Part shown: piece after piece, positions 8,770-18,100 of the stretch
Layout: each line of letters opens with the position of its first letter
How positions within the stretch are numbered: the first letter of the stretch is position 1
Source of the DNA: Streptomyces sp. 71268
GTDB taxonomy: Bacteria; Actinomycetota; Actinomycetes; Streptomycetales; Streptomycetaceae
Assembly: GCF_029392895.1 (NCBI RefSeq)
Contig: NZ_CP114200.1
Coordinates: 1-64,000 of the forward strand
Direction: 5' to 3'
Length of the DNA stretch: 64,000 nucleotides
Made by a program: the position numbers and the translations under genes
The notes under the pieces: model-generated
What the model saw: the letters and a program-made list of their open reading frames with translations, nothing else
What the model was told of the DNA's origin: nothing
Database searches by the model: none

Positions 8770-10971
8770 GTGGTCGAGGTGGGGTCCCGGGTGCGGTTCG
8801 AGGGGCGAGCCTGGACGGTAGCGGCCCTCGCCGGCGGGCAGGCGCGGCTGATCGCCGAGAACGGCGAGATGGCGGCGCTGCTGCTGTCGCTGTTGTTCGC
8901 CGACGAGGGGTTCGAGGTTGTGGCTGCGCCGGCCGTCTGCCGGGTGCCGCCGCTGGGCTTGCTGGAGTCGTTGCCCGAGGCGGTGCGGGAGCGGGCCCTG
9001 GCGTGGGAACTGCATGTGCGGGAGGTGGAAACGGGGCACCCGGGCGGATCCTGTGCGGTTGGTCCTCCACGGGCTGAGTACGACCCGGATGTGCGGACGC
9101 TGACGCAGCGGGAGGAGGCGAAGGCGGCGGAGCTGTCGGCGGCGGGGGTGCCGACCAGCGCGGTGACGGTGCGGCGGATGCGGGCCCGCTACCGCGACGG
9201 CGGGGTGTGGGGACTGGTGGATCAGCGGACCGTGCGGCCCCGGTCGGCGCTGGGGCGTGCGGACGAGCGGGTCGTGGCCGCCCTGCGGGAGGTGCTGGAG
9301 GCGGGGCGGGAACGCTCCAGCGGGACGCTGGGGCGGCTTCGTGTGTATACCGAGCGGCTGCTGGCCGAGCGGCACGGCCCCGGGGCGGTGCCGCTGCCGT
9401 CGACGGCGACGTTCAACCGGCTGATGCACGCCCTGGCCGACGGGCGCGGGCTGCTGGGCAGTGCGCGCCAGCGCCGCTGGCGCTCGGCGCGGCCGGCTCC
9501 CCCGTTCGTGCCGACGACGGTGATGGCGCCCGGTGAGCTCGTGATGATGGACAGCACCCTGCTGGATGTCTTCGTGGTGCTCGACGACGGGGTGGTGGAG
9601 CGGCCCGAGCTGACCATCGCGCTGGATGTGGCGACCCGCAGCATCTGCGCGGCCGTGCTGCGGCCGAAGGGGACCCGCAGTGTGGACGCGGCGCAGTTGC
9701 TGGCGCAGATGATGGTGCCCGCGCCGATGCGGCCCGCGTGGCCCGAGGTACTGGCGATGCAACGCTCGGTGATCCCCTACGAGCGGCTGCTGAGCGTGGA
9801 CGCCCGTCTGGAAGGGGCCGCGGCGCGGCCGGTCATCACCCCGCGGACCGTCGTGGTCGACCAGGGCAAGGTGTTCGTCTCGTCCTCGTTCGTCGCCGCC
9901 TGCGGGTCGCTGGGCATTTCCCTGCAGCCGGCGCCGCCGGGCAACGGGCCGGCCAAAGGGCATGTGGAGCGCACGTTCTCCTCGATCAACACGCTGTTCG
10001 CCCAGCACGTGGCCGGCTATACCGGTTCCCACACCGGCGAGCGCGGCCGGAACGCGCAAGGCGAGGCGGTATGGACGCTCGCCCAGCTGGACGACCTGCT
10101 GCAGGAGTGGATCATCTGCGGGTGGCAGGAGCGCGAGCACGACGGCCTGCGGCACCCGATGATGCCCCGCCGCGCTCTGTCGCCGAACGAGATGTGGGCG
10201 GCGCTGGTCGCCGTCTGCGGGTACGTGCCGGTGCCGCTGGGGCGCGAGGACTACATCGAGCTGATGCCCGTCAAACGACAGAAGATCAACGACTACGGCA
10301 TCCGCATCGACTACCGCACCTACGACCACCGGGTCCTCAACCCCTACCGCGGCGAACGCTCGCCGGCGGCGGACGGCCTGTGGGAGATCCACTACAACCC
10401 GCACGCTCCCCACGAGGTATGGGTGCGCCTGCCCCAACCCGGCCGACCGCGGGGGTACGGGTGGGAGGCGGTGCCGTGGATCCACCGCACCCTGGTCAGC
10501 GCCCCGTTCACCGACTTCACCTGGCAGCACGTCAGGAGCACCGTCGACCAGCGCGGCAGCCGCGTGAGCCACGAACACGACCTGGCCCTCGCCCTGCGCG
10601 AGCTCCTGGAACGCGCCGCCGGCGGACACGGCAGCCGCCGGGACAAGGTCGTCGCCGCCCGGGCCCGCGCCCACGCCGCCGCGAACGAGGACGGTGCGGT
10701 GTGGGGGATCCTGTACGGCCAGCCACCGCCGGCCGCAGGCGGCAGGTCCGACCAGGACGACGGCTTCGACCACGGTGAGGAGGCCTTCGCCGAAGACGCG
10801 GAAGCGGAGACGGAGGAAGCCGACGCCGCCGGTGAGCGCCAGCCTCTTGGCCCGGCCGAGGCTGGGGCTGGGACTGGGACTGGGACTGGGGACAACGACG
10901 GCCAGGCACGTCCGGCGCGTGATTCCTGCGTCACGGTCTACGACCCCTTTGAGGAGTCGCTGCGGTGGTGA
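8770..10971 (+). CDS. tnsB: TnsB-like DDE transposase
   Basis: About 733 residues. The N-terminal region (VGSRVRFEGRAW and following helices) includes an HTH section near TVRRMRARYRDGG. The rve-type catalytic domain has D261 (MMDST), D364 (VVDQGK) and E400 (GHVERTF), with 35 residues between the last two, the classical D-D-35-E of TnsB/MuA/TniA. The C-terminus is acidic, with a Gly-Thr run from a GGGACT microsatellite near 10868, and probably contacts TnsC. GTG at 8770 or 8779 fits the conserved start; the frame is open upstream inside tnsA. The stop overlaps tnsC. It performs strand joining at the transposon 3' ends. Confidence 0.9.
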   Translation: MVEVGSRVRFEGRAWTVAALAGGQARLIAENGEMAALLLSLLFADEGFEVVAAPAVCRVPPLGLLESLPEAVRERALAWELHVREVETGHPGGSCAVGPPRAEYDPDVRTLTQREEAKAAELSAAGVPTSAVTVRRMRARYRDGGVWGLVDQRTVRPRSALGRADERVVAALREVLEAGRERSSGTLGRLRVYTERLLAERHGPGAVPLPSTATFNRLMHALADGRGLLGSARQRRWRSARPAPPFVPTTVMAPGELVMMDSTLLDVFVVLDDGVVERPELTIALDVATRSICAAVLRPKGTRSVDAAQLLAQMMVPAPMRPAWPEVLAMQRSVIPYERLLSVDARLEGAAARPVITPRTVVVDQGKVFVSSSFVAACGSLGISLQPAPPGNGPAKGHVERTFSSINTLFAQHVAGYTGSHTGERGRNAQGEAVWTLAQLDDLLQEWIICGWQEREHDGLRHPMMPRRALSPNEMWAALVAVCGYVPVPLGREDYIELMPVKRQKINDYGIRIDYRTYDHRVLNPYRGERSPAADGLWEIHYNPHAPHEVWVRLPQPGRPRGYGWEAVPWIHRTLVSAPFTDFTWQHVRSTVDQRGSRVSHEHDLALALRELLERAAGGHGSRRDKVVAARARAHAAANEDGAVWGILYGQPPPAAGGRSDQDDGFDHGEEAFAEDAEAETEEADAAGERQPLGPAEAGAGTGTGTGDNDGQARPARDSCVTVYDPFEESLRW

Positions 10972-11987
10972 GCGCCTTCTCCAATGACGCCGCCGGGTTC
11001 GCTCCCCTGGCCGCTCCGACCCTCTGGCAGGGCTGGGACGCCTTCGTCCACCGGGCTCCGGCGCCCGCACGCGACGCCGCGGATTCCGCCTGGTCGCAGA
11101 CGGAGCGGGAGGACTACCACTCCGAACTCGCCGTCATGCGCACCCCGGCCATGGACAGCGTCTTCACCGCCGTGCGGCGGCTGCTGCTGGTCAACCGCCG
11201 TCAGCAGGCCGGTGCCCGGCGCGGTCTGATCATCTCCGGTCCGGCCACGACGGGTAAGACCACCACGATGATGGCGCTGGGGCGGTCCTTCCAACTGGCC
11301 GACGCCCGCCAGCACCCCGGCCAGGACAGCAGAAGACCGGTGCTGTTCATCAGCGTGCCCCCGGCCGCCACCCCGAAGATGCTCGTCAGCGAGTTCGCCC
11401 GGTTCCTCGGCATGCCCGTCACCGACCGCCTCAACCAGACCCAGATCACCGGCGCCGTGTGCGACCTGCTGTGCGAACTGGGCACCCAGCTGGTCCTCAT
11501 CGACGACGTCCACCTCCTGGACACCCAGCGGCGCGCCGGCGCAGAAACCTCCGACCAGCTCAAGTACCTCGGCGAACGCATCCCAGCCACCTTCGTCTAC
11601 TCCGCCATCAACATCGAGACCTCCTCGCTGCTCAGCGGAGTACGCGGCGCGCAGATCGCCGGCCGCTTCAAGATCTTCCGCCACCGCCCGCTGGCGTATG
11701 CCACCGAGCAGGACCGGGCGGTCTGGGACGACCTCGTGCGGGCCATGGAAGACCTGCTGCGGCTGCGCGCGCACCGGACCGGAACCCTGGTCAAGCAAGC
11801 CGCCTACCTCCACGCCCGCACCGCAGGGCGGATCGGCAGCCTCTCCCACCTCGTCCGCGAAGCCGCCCTGATCGCCCTCACCGAGGGCACCGAACGGATC
11901 ACCAAGCAGCTGCTCGCGGAGGTCGAACTCGACGCAGCCGCCGAAACCCAGGCCCGGCCAGCCCGGCCCGCACGACAAAAGCGGTAG
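10965..11987 (+). CDS. tnsC: TnsC-like AAA+ transposition regulator
   Basis: 340 residues. Walker A is GPATTGKT (K98) and Walker B LVLIDDVHLL (D180-D181), with the sensor and helical region of TniB/TnsC AAA+ ATPases following. Family members polymerise on target DNA and link the target selector TniQ/TnsD to the TnsAB transposase. The GTG start overlaps the tnsB stop, so the two are coupled, and tniQ starts 12 bases after its stop. The N-terminal 75 residues (LWQGWDAFVHR and on) are typical of TnsB-interacting extensions. Confidence 0.9.
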   Translation: MVSAFSNDAAGFAPLAAPTLWQGWDAFVHRAPAPARDAADSAWSQTEREDYHSELAVMRTPAMDSVFTAVRRLLLVNRRQQAGARRGLIISGPATTGKTTTMMALGRSFQLADARQHPGQDSRRPVLFISVPPAATPKMLVSEFARFLGMPVTDRLNQTQITGAVCDLLCELGTQLVLIDDVHLLDTQRRAGAETSDQLKYLGERIPATFVYSAINIETSSLLSGVRGAQIAGRFKIFRHRPLAYATEQDRAVWDDLVRAMEDLLRLRAHRTGTLVKQAAYLHARTAGRIGSLSHLVREAALIALTEGTERITKQLLAEVELDAAAETQARPARPARQKR

Positions 11988-11998
11988 GGCATCCGCGA

Positions 11999-14900
11999 AT
12001 GGCGCACCGGCCCAGCACGCCCGCCCCCGTCCGTCTGCCCCGGGGCAGGTCGACGGGACGTGAACGGGCAGCATCCGGCGGGATCGTGCCCATCATGAGT
12101 GGCGGCGCGGCAGGACGCATCGCTCCGCTGAGCGGGGAGCTGACGCTGTCGTTCCTGACCAGGATCGCCGCCCGCTACCACCTCGGCATCCGTGACGTGC
12201 TGGCCGCCGTCACCGATGTCGGCGGCCTGCGCAACCTCACCGGGATGCTGTACCCGGACAGCGAGATCCACCTCAACGCCCAGGCCCGCGCCCGCGTTTC
12301 CGTCCTCTGCCACGTCCCACAGCACGTGCTCGAGCAGGCACTGCCCGCATGGACGAGGGAAGATCCGAGCGGAAAATACGGCACCGGCCCGGCCGGGCGG
12401 CTGCTGCGCGGCGAGGAGGCCGTCGCCGCCTGGGGGCCAGCCTGCCCCGTCTGCACCGCCGCCCGCACCGGACGCGACGTGCCCGCCCGCCGGTACCTGG
12501 CACCCGAGCAGCGGGTCTGCGCACGCCACCGGTACTGGCTCCTCTACCTGCCCGCGACCAGCGGGCTGCCTGTACCCCTGGGCCGCTGCCCGGAGGTGAT
12601 CGAGGCCCAGCGGCGACACGTCCGGCTGCTGCACCGCTCCCCCACCGCAGGGCAGGCTTTCGAGGTCGCCCGTGCCGTCACCAACTCCTGGTGGGAACAG
12701 TCCTGGCCGGACGAGGAACAGCAGTGGCCGGCCCGCCTTGAGACGACGCGTCCCGCCGACGCCGACCCCGGCTGGTGGAAGGTGGCCGCCCGCGACCTGG
12801 TCACCTACCCCGAGGCTGTTGCCCTCGCGCAGCTGCTGGCCTGCCGTCCCCTGCAGCAGCACACCGTTGCCGAATCGGACGGCCATCTCCCCTACCAGCT
12901 GGGCGAACTGCCCCAGTTGTTGACTGCCATCGCCGACCGGCTCGGCCGGCCATGGCTCGCCCATCACCTCACCAAAGTCATCCACGGACCACTGTTCACC
13001 TGGGCCCACTCCCTGGTACGCACCCGCGCCGCCCCGGCACCCGCGGCGCAGCGAACGCTGTGGAAGGTGCACTCATCGCACCGGCCCCGCCCCCTCAGCG
13101 ATCTCCTTCCACAGAGAACGGCCGCTGACCAGCAGCCCGCGCCACACGTGATCAAGCGGCTGCGCGGCCACAGCCTCCAAGCCGAGCAAGCGTTCCAAAC
13201 AGGCCTGGCCCAGGCCCACGCCTACCACCAGCGGCACGGCCACCTGGCCGTGCCGAAGGAAGACATCCCCAACAGCTACCCACTGGGCCAGTGGATCGCC
13301 AACCTGCGTACGAGCCACACCAGGATGCCCACACACCAAGCCGCCGCCCTGAACGGCATCTACCCCTGGTGGAACGCGCCTTGGAGCACGCTGTGGCAGC
13401 GCACCTGGCACCAGACCCGCGATCACGCCGAAGCCCACGGCCCGCTCGAACCCGCCAGCGGCTTTCCCACCACCAGCTACAGCCTCGGCGAATGGCTGTA
13501 CCTGCAGTGCACCCGCTACCCCACTCTCCACCCCGAACAGCAACGCCTCCTGGCCGAGATCGGCATCACCGCCGTTGCGGCGGCCGCCGCCCGCCCCAGA
13601 CGACGCAGCTACGCAGAACGCTTCCAGGCAGGACTGGCGCATGCCCGCGCATTCGCAGACGTCCACGGCAACCTCGCCGTCGTCTCCCACACGGCCGTGC
13701 ACGACGGCTACCCACTGGGTCAGTGGCTGGCCAACCAGCGCAATCACCGGCGCTCCCACCGCCGGCCCATGCCCGCCGACCGGGCTCGGGCCCTCGAGGA
13801 CATCGATCCCTGGTGGAACCCGCCTTGGCACCTGACGTGGCAGCGTCACTACTACCACTCCCGCGACGCCGCAGCCGGCCGCCTCCTCCAAGCCGAGAAC
13901 GGCTTCAATGGCCTCGCTGGCTCTGGTGCCGCCGACTGGTTGTGGCGACAGTGCGCCACATACGACGAACTCCACCCCGAGCAGCGGCAACTCCTCGCCG
14001 ACATCGGCATCACCACCGACGTAGCCCGCACAGCCCGGGAACACGCACGTACGGCCCCGAAAGCACCGGCTGCCGCCACGGCTCCGGAGACAAAAGACAA
14101 GACCAGCCAGGCCAGAAGAGCTGCAGTTCCTGCAGCTCCCACGGGTCCGCGTCGCGCACGGCGTGCCGCCGAACCGAAGCGTCCCCGCGAGCCCCGCAGC
14201 CGCCTGGGACACCGCCCCGACCTGAGGCCAGGCTTCGAGACAGCACTGGCTCACGCCCGGGCTTGGCACGCTGAGTACGGCCATCTCGCAGCTCCCCGCG
14301 ACACCCGGCACGACGGCTACGCCCTGGGCATGTGGCTGTTCAGCCAACGCAACCGCGCGAAACAGCGCGCCCGAGCCGGACTGCCGCCCTCACCCCACCT
14401 GGCCGAGCTCGCCGCGATCGACCCCTGGTGGAACCCGCCCTGGGACCTGCACTGGCAGCGCAACTACTACCGCGCCCTCAACCACATCAAAGCTGGCGAA
14501 CCCTTCGACCCTGCCGCCCGCATCCCTGCACCGAGCACCGTCCTGGGCAGCTGGATCACCCGGGCGTGCCTCCAGTACGACCAGCTCCACCCTGACCAGC
14601 AGCACCTGCTCAACACGATCGGCATCACCGCTCATACCGCCAGACAGTGGCCGCCCAGCCCCCGCCCCCGGCCCCACGCCGAAGCCCTCACGCACGCCCG
14701 TACCTGGGCCGGCGAACACGGCCACCTCTGCCCGCCGATCAAGACCGTCCACGACGGCTTCCCCCTCGGCGAATGGCTCAATCGCCAGCGCGAACTCGCC
14801 AAGAAACGCGGCAGTCCCTCCCCCACCCAGCAGACACTGACCACGATCGACCCCTGGTGGAACCCTCCCTGGCCCATCCTGTGGCAACGCGCCTACCACC

Positions 14901-15031
14901 ACGCCCACACCCACCCCCGCCACCCGACAGCCCGCCACTGGCTCCACAACCAGCAACGCGGCTGGCTACTCCTCCACCCCGACCAGCAACACCTCCTGGT
15001 CAGCATCGGCATCGCCCTCCTGATTCGCTAA
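11999..15031 (+). CDS. tniQ: TniQ/TnsD target selector fused to four HA-type repeats
   Basis: 1010 residues from ATG 11999 (ATG 12095 is an alternative). Residues about 40-200 are a TniQ domain with its zinc site C149-P-V-C152 and C174-A-R-H177. Residues 399-525, 542-672, 746-877 and 893-1010 are four tandem repeats of about 128 residues. Each opens with LAHAR-A-x(4)-GHL, continues with PLGQWL-type and DPWWNPPW-x(3)-WQR segments, then a second half ending LHPEQQ-x-LL-x-x-IGIT. The same unit occurs in the helicase at 5.3-7.9 kb. HA domains are thought to bind nucleic acid, so this C-terminus may recognise target DNA in a modular way. Most TniQ proteins are 300-700 residues with different C-termini. 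Confidence 0.88.
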   Translation: MAHRPSTPAPVRLPRGRSTGRERAASGGIVPIMSGGAAGRIAPLSGELTLSFLTRIAARYHLGIRDVLAAVTDVGGLRNLTGMLYPDSEIHLNAQARARVSVLCHVPQHVLEQALPAWTREDPSGKYGTGPAGRLLRGEEAVAAWGPACPVCTAARTGRDVPARRYLAPEQRVCARHRYWLLYLPATSGLPVPLGRCPEVIEAQRRHVRLLHRSPTAGQAFEVARAVTNSWWEQSWPDEEQQWPARLETTRPADADPGWWKVAARDLVTYPEAVALAQLLACRPLQQHTVAESDGHLPYQLGELPQLLTAIADRLGRPWLAHHLTKVIHGPLFTWAHSLVRTRAAPAPAAQRTLWKVHSSHRPRPLSDLLPQRTAADQQPAPHVIKRLRGHSLQAEQAFQTGLAQAHAYHQRHGHLAVPKEDIPNSYPLGQWIANLRTSHTRMPTHQAAALNGIYPWWNAPWSTLWQRTWHQTRDHAEAHGPLEPASGFPTTSYSLGEWLYLQCTRYPTLHPEQQRLLAEIGITAVAAAAARPRRRSYAERFQAGLAHARAFADVHGNLAVVSHTAVHDGYPLGQWLANQRNHRRSHRRPMPADRARALEDIDPWWNPPWHLTWQRHYYHSRDAAAGRLLQAENGFNGLAGSGAADWLWRQCATYDELHPEQRQLLADIGITTDVARTAREHARTAPKAPAAATAPETKDKTSQARRAAVPAAPTGPRRARRAAEPKRPREPRSRLGHRPDLRPGFETALAHARAWHAEYGHLAAPRDTRHDGYALGMWLFSQRNRAKQRARAGLPPSPHLAELAAIDPWWNPPWDLHWQRNYYRALNHIKAGEPFDPAARIPAPSTVLGSWITRACLQYDQLHPDQQHLLNTIGITAHTARQWPPSPRPRPHAEALTHARTWAGEHGHLCPPIKTVHDGFPLGEWLNRQRELAKKRGSPSPTQQTLTTIDPWWNPPWPILWQRAYHHAHTHPRHPTARHWLHNQQRGWLLLHPDQQHLLVSIGIALLIR

Positions 15032-15048
15032 CGCGCATACCCGAGCCG

Positions 15049-17214
15049 ATGCGTGCCCCCGAGAATGAGCAGATGGCCGACGCGCGCTTCTTCAACGACG
15101 AGCCCTTCCTCGACCACGAGGAAGGGCCTGATCTCCTCGGGCACGGACAGTACGCCGAGCATGTGATCAGCCTGCTGGACCGGGTACGAGCCCAAACTGA
15201 AACCGGAGTCCTCGCGCTGATCGGCCCCTGGGGCTCAGGAAAGTCCAGCGTCCTTGGCAAGGTGACACGCCGTCTACGGGATACGGCCGACGATGAGGGC
15301 TGGCTGATCGCGGAACTCAATCCATGGCTTTACTCCGATCTGGAGTCGTTGACGCTGGCGCTGTTCAGCGAGATCCGCGAAGCCCTTCCGAATGACGGGC
15401 GGTGGTCAGATGCGCGGGAGAAGATCGGCGGATTCGGCAAGGCCATCAGTCCTCTGGGGAAGGTCACTGCTCTCTTCGGCCTGGACTCCGAGGGGCTGAT
15501 CCAGGAGGTCAGCAACCGCATCAGCGGCGACACGAGCGCATCCGCCGCCAAACACAAAGCCGAGGAAGCCCTGCGGAAAGCGGGCCACCCGGTCCTCGTC
15601 GTCATGGACGACCTGGACCGCCTCACCCCCGAGGAACTCCTCGTCGTCTTCAAGCTGGTACGCCTGGTAGGCCATCTGCCCAATGTGTACTACCTGATCA
15701 GCTTCGACGAACGGACCCTTCTGGACGTCCTGCAACGCAGTGAGCTGGTCGGCAACAGCGAGCCTCGTGCACGCGACTTCCTGGAAAAGATCATCCAGGT
15801 CCGGATGGATCTTCCCGCGTTCCGTGAGCGCGACGCCGACGCCCTGGTCGACCGCTCCCTCTCCACAGTTCTCGCCTCGCACAACCTGACCCTGACGCCC
15901 GGCGAGCAGGAAAGGGTCTCCGAGGCCTACTTCCAGTACCTGCAGGCCCGGCTGCGTACCCCGCGGGCCATCAAGCGGTTCTTCGGCCAGGTAGACGCCA
16001 CCCTCGGCCAACTCACCGGCAACGTCGACATCGTCGACTTCCTGCTCGTCACCTTCCTGCGTACCAGCGAACCCCGCGCCTACCAGTTGCTGTGGCAGCA
16101 CCGAGCCGAGCTCACGGGCACCAGCGTCGACCTGCCCTCGCGCCGCGACGAGCGGCCCGAACAGCGCATCGACCGCTGGCGCACCACGCTGCGGGACGCG
16201 GGCGTCGCCGAACAGCACCTGGACGGCGTAATCGGCCTGATGGGCATGCTGTTCGCCCCGCTTCGGCAGGCTCTCGGCTACGGCGCCAACTTCCAGGCCA
16301 TCGCGCTACGGCGCGGCATCGGCAGCATTGACTACTTCGACCGGTACATGGTCTTCGGCATCCCCGACGACGACCTTCCCGAGCACACCTTCGACACCGC
16401 CCTGCAGCAACTGGCCGACGACACCCCGGGTGCTGAAGCAGACGAACTGCTTCTGCGCCTGCGCGACGACACCCAGCGCATCACCCGCCGCATCGGTTAC
16501 AAACGCGCCGCTGGCACTCCCCTACCGGCGGCAGCACTCCTCAAAGCCGCAGCCCCGCACTACGGTCACCTCACCGCTGCCCCTCAAGGGGCCCTCGGCC
16601 TGTTCACTGCGGACCGCGCCATGGACGTCCTCGCGAAAGACCTCCTGACCGATGTTGCCGATCACGGCCGGCCCGCGATCCTCAAGACCATGGCCGAGAC
16701 CCCTGACGGAGCCGTCCTGGCTGCTCGCACCCTCCAACGCGTCACCGCCCGCAACGACTCCGACCCCCCGGACCACACACAGGCAGCGGTCACCCCCGAC
16801 TGGATAGGTGAGGCCCGCTCACTGATCAGCCACGAGATCGCACGGCACCTCGCCCCAGCCGCAAGCCGTCCTGTCGACGAACTCACCGAGCCGGAGACCA
16901 CCCTCATCTGGGCATGGTGCCACACCGCATCCGAAGCCACCCGGGTCTGGATCAACCAGCAGTTCGACGAGACATGGCCCCCGCTCGACCTCCTCGCTCT
17001 GCTCCTCCCGCCCGACCGGGCGCCCTTCCCTGTCATCGACGACGCCACCCTGCAAAGCCTCGACGCACTCATCGGCCTCGAAGCGCTGTACAGCCGCCTC
17101 GGCCCGCTCCTCGACACACCCGCAGCAGACCCCCACAGCTCCCAGGACGAACACCGAGCGCGCATCCTGCAAGCACTGCGCGAACACCGCGGCAACGCCC
17201 CGAGCAGCGGCTGA
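15049..17214 (+). CDS. KAP-family P-loop NTPase
   Basis: About 721 residues (ATG 15049; ATG 15073 is equally good). The N-terminal KAP NTPase domain has Walker A GPWGSGKS (K65), a NPW motif following, and Walker B VLVVMDDLDRL (D187-D188, with D190-R191), the signature of the KAP group. No transmembrane helices are evident, unlike many KAP proteins. The C-terminal half is helical and unrecognised. It starts 18 bases after tniQ on the same strand, so it may be co-transcribed as transposon cargo. KAP NTPases are frequent in bacterial defence and mobile-element contexts; an anti-phage role is inference. Confidence 0.8.
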   Translation: MRAPENEQMADARFFNDEPFLDHEEGPDLLGHGQYAEHVISLLDRVRAQTETGVLALIGPWGSGKSSVLGKVTRRLRDTADDEGWLIAELNPWLYSDLESLTLALFSEIREALPNDGRWSDAREKIGGFGKAISPLGKVTALFGLDSEGLIQEVSNRISGDTSASAAKHKAEEALRKAGHPVLVVMDDLDRLTPEELLVVFKLVRLVGHLPNVYYLISFDERTLLDVLQRSELVGNSEPRARDFLEKIIQVRMDLPAFRERDADALVDRSLSTVLASHNLTLTPGEQERVSEAYFQYLQARLRTPRAIKRFFGQVDATLGQLTGNVDIVDFLLVTFLRTSEPRAYQLLWQHRAELTGTSVDLPSRRDERPEQRIDRWRTTLRDAGVAEQHLDGVIGLMGMLFAPLRQALGYGANFQAIALRRGIGSIDYFDRYMVFGIPDDDLPEHTFDTALQQLADDTPGAEADELLLRLRDDTQRITRRIGYKRAAGTPLPAAALLKAAAPHYGHLTAAPQGALGLFTADRAMDVLAKDLLTDVADHGRPAILKTMAETPDGAVLAARTLQRVTARNDSDPPDHTQAAVTPDWIGEARSLISHEIARHLAPAASRPVDELTEPETTLIWAWCHTASEATRVWINQQFDETWPPLDLLALLLPPDRAPFPVIDDATLQSLDALIGLEALYSRLGPLLDTPAADPHSSQDEHRARILQALREHRGNAPSSG

Positions 17215-17258
17215 CGATCACCCGCTCCACACCTCCCGACAAGAGGGACTAGCAAGCC

Positions 17259-17843
17259 GTGACAGACAATCCGCTCGCCCTCACACTCGAGCAATGGCAG
17301 CGCCTCGCTGCCGCCCGCCAGGTCTACACCGACACCGTCAGCCCGTACTACGACGAGACCCTGCAAGAAGTGACACGACGTGCATGCACCAGCGGAAGCA
17401 TCGGCAAAGCGGACATCGGAGCACTGCTGATGTGGAAACGGCTCAGAGCCGACACCCCCTGGGTGGCCGAACTCATGGCGCTCGCAGACACCGACGTACG
17501 CCGCGCAACCGCCGCAGCCACGACCACCGCCCAGGACACCACCCTCAGCCGCTGCACGGGAGCACTAGCCGGCCGCGCCGCCCTCGCCCACCTACCAGGC
17601 TTCCGCACTGGTGACGCCCTCGCCTCCGCCGTCCTCACCGCGGCCGCACCAGACCGCATGGCCATCTACGACCGGCGAGCCCACAACGGACTGCGCACCC
17701 TCGGCATCGCCCTCAGCCACGCACCCGGCCGCTACAGCCGCTACATAGCAACGATCGACCAACTCCTCGCAGCCGCCCCAGCCCCAATCCGCACCTGGAC
17801 CCCACGCGACATCGACACCGCCCTGTACTGGATGACCGCATAG
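17259..17843 (+). CDS. Hypothetical protein, HhH/glycosylase-like features
   Basis: 194 residues. GTG at 17259 with GAGGGA about ten bases upstream. The order of motifs (IGALLMWKRL, later LPGFRTGDALASAVL followed by AIYDRRAHNGL) resembles proteins with a helix-hairpin-helix like that of base-excision glycosylases, in which LPG-x-G-x-x-A-S-A-L and an Asp-Arg-x-A segment recur. The catalytic Asp of true glycosylases is not certain here. It lies 44 bases behind the KAP NTPase and may form a two-gene cargo unit with it. Assignment tentative. Confidence 0.6.
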   Translation: MTDNPLALTLEQWQRLAAARQVYTDTVSPYYDETLQEVTRRACTSGSIGKADIGALLMWKRLRADTPWVAELMALADTDVRRATAAATTTAQDTTLSRCTGALAGRAALAHLPGFRTGDALASAVLTAAAPDRMAIYDRRAHNGLRTLGIALSHAPGRYSRYIATIDQLLAAAPAPIRTWTPRDIDTALYWMTA

Positions 17844-17859
17844 CAGCACTCAACGAATC

Positions 17860-18046
17860 TGATCAACACGCCCGGAAGATGCCCACACCTGACCAACGCC
17901 CGCTCCACCTGACAAAACAGCAGCTCAACACAGAGAACTGAAACCCCGGTCCCCCATCACCAAGCCGTTAAAGCTCGGCCTCGGAGCCCTATCGGCCCCA
18001 ACACCGAACTGATCACCCCAGGCCAGCCCACCACCCACTGATCAGA
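17860..18046. repeat. CTGATCA-like repeat array, candidate Tn7-like right end
   Basis: In the intergenic region after the last cargo gene, five direct copies of a CTGAYCA-like word start at 17860, 17889, 17909, 18009 and 18038 (CTGATCAAC, CTGACCAAC, CTGACAAAAC, CTGATCACC, CTGATCAGA). Two of the intervals are exactly 29 bp. Tn7-like ends carry several short TnsB-binding repeats, so this may be the right end. Just beyond it, from about 18054, a frame reads RPLDIAALAALGLEWAA-stop, like the severed C-terminus of an interrupted gene. Confidence 0.4.
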
Positions 18047-18100
18047 AAAACCGCCCCTGGACATCGCCGCGTTGGCCGCCCTGGGGCTGGAGTGGGCAGC

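Noticed and set aside
10868..10890. GGGACT microsatellite in tnsB
   Set aside because: Only about three units, in frame, coding for a Gly-Thr linker; nothing suggests phase variation.
8350..11070. 906-codon open frame on the minus strand across tnsB
   Set aside because: It is the GC-bias shadow of tnsB: Arg/Pro/His-rich, no motifs, and it spans parts of three real genes.
11459..11998. N-terminal extension of tniQ inside tnsC
   Set aside because: The overlapping part is a shadow of the TnsC ATPase; ATG 11999 lies just after the tnsC stop.
13193..15020. Repeats in tniQ considered as a TALE- or PPR-type array
   Set aside because: Units are about 128 residues with conserved Trp cores and lack the 34-35-residue helical pattern; HA-type repeats fit better.
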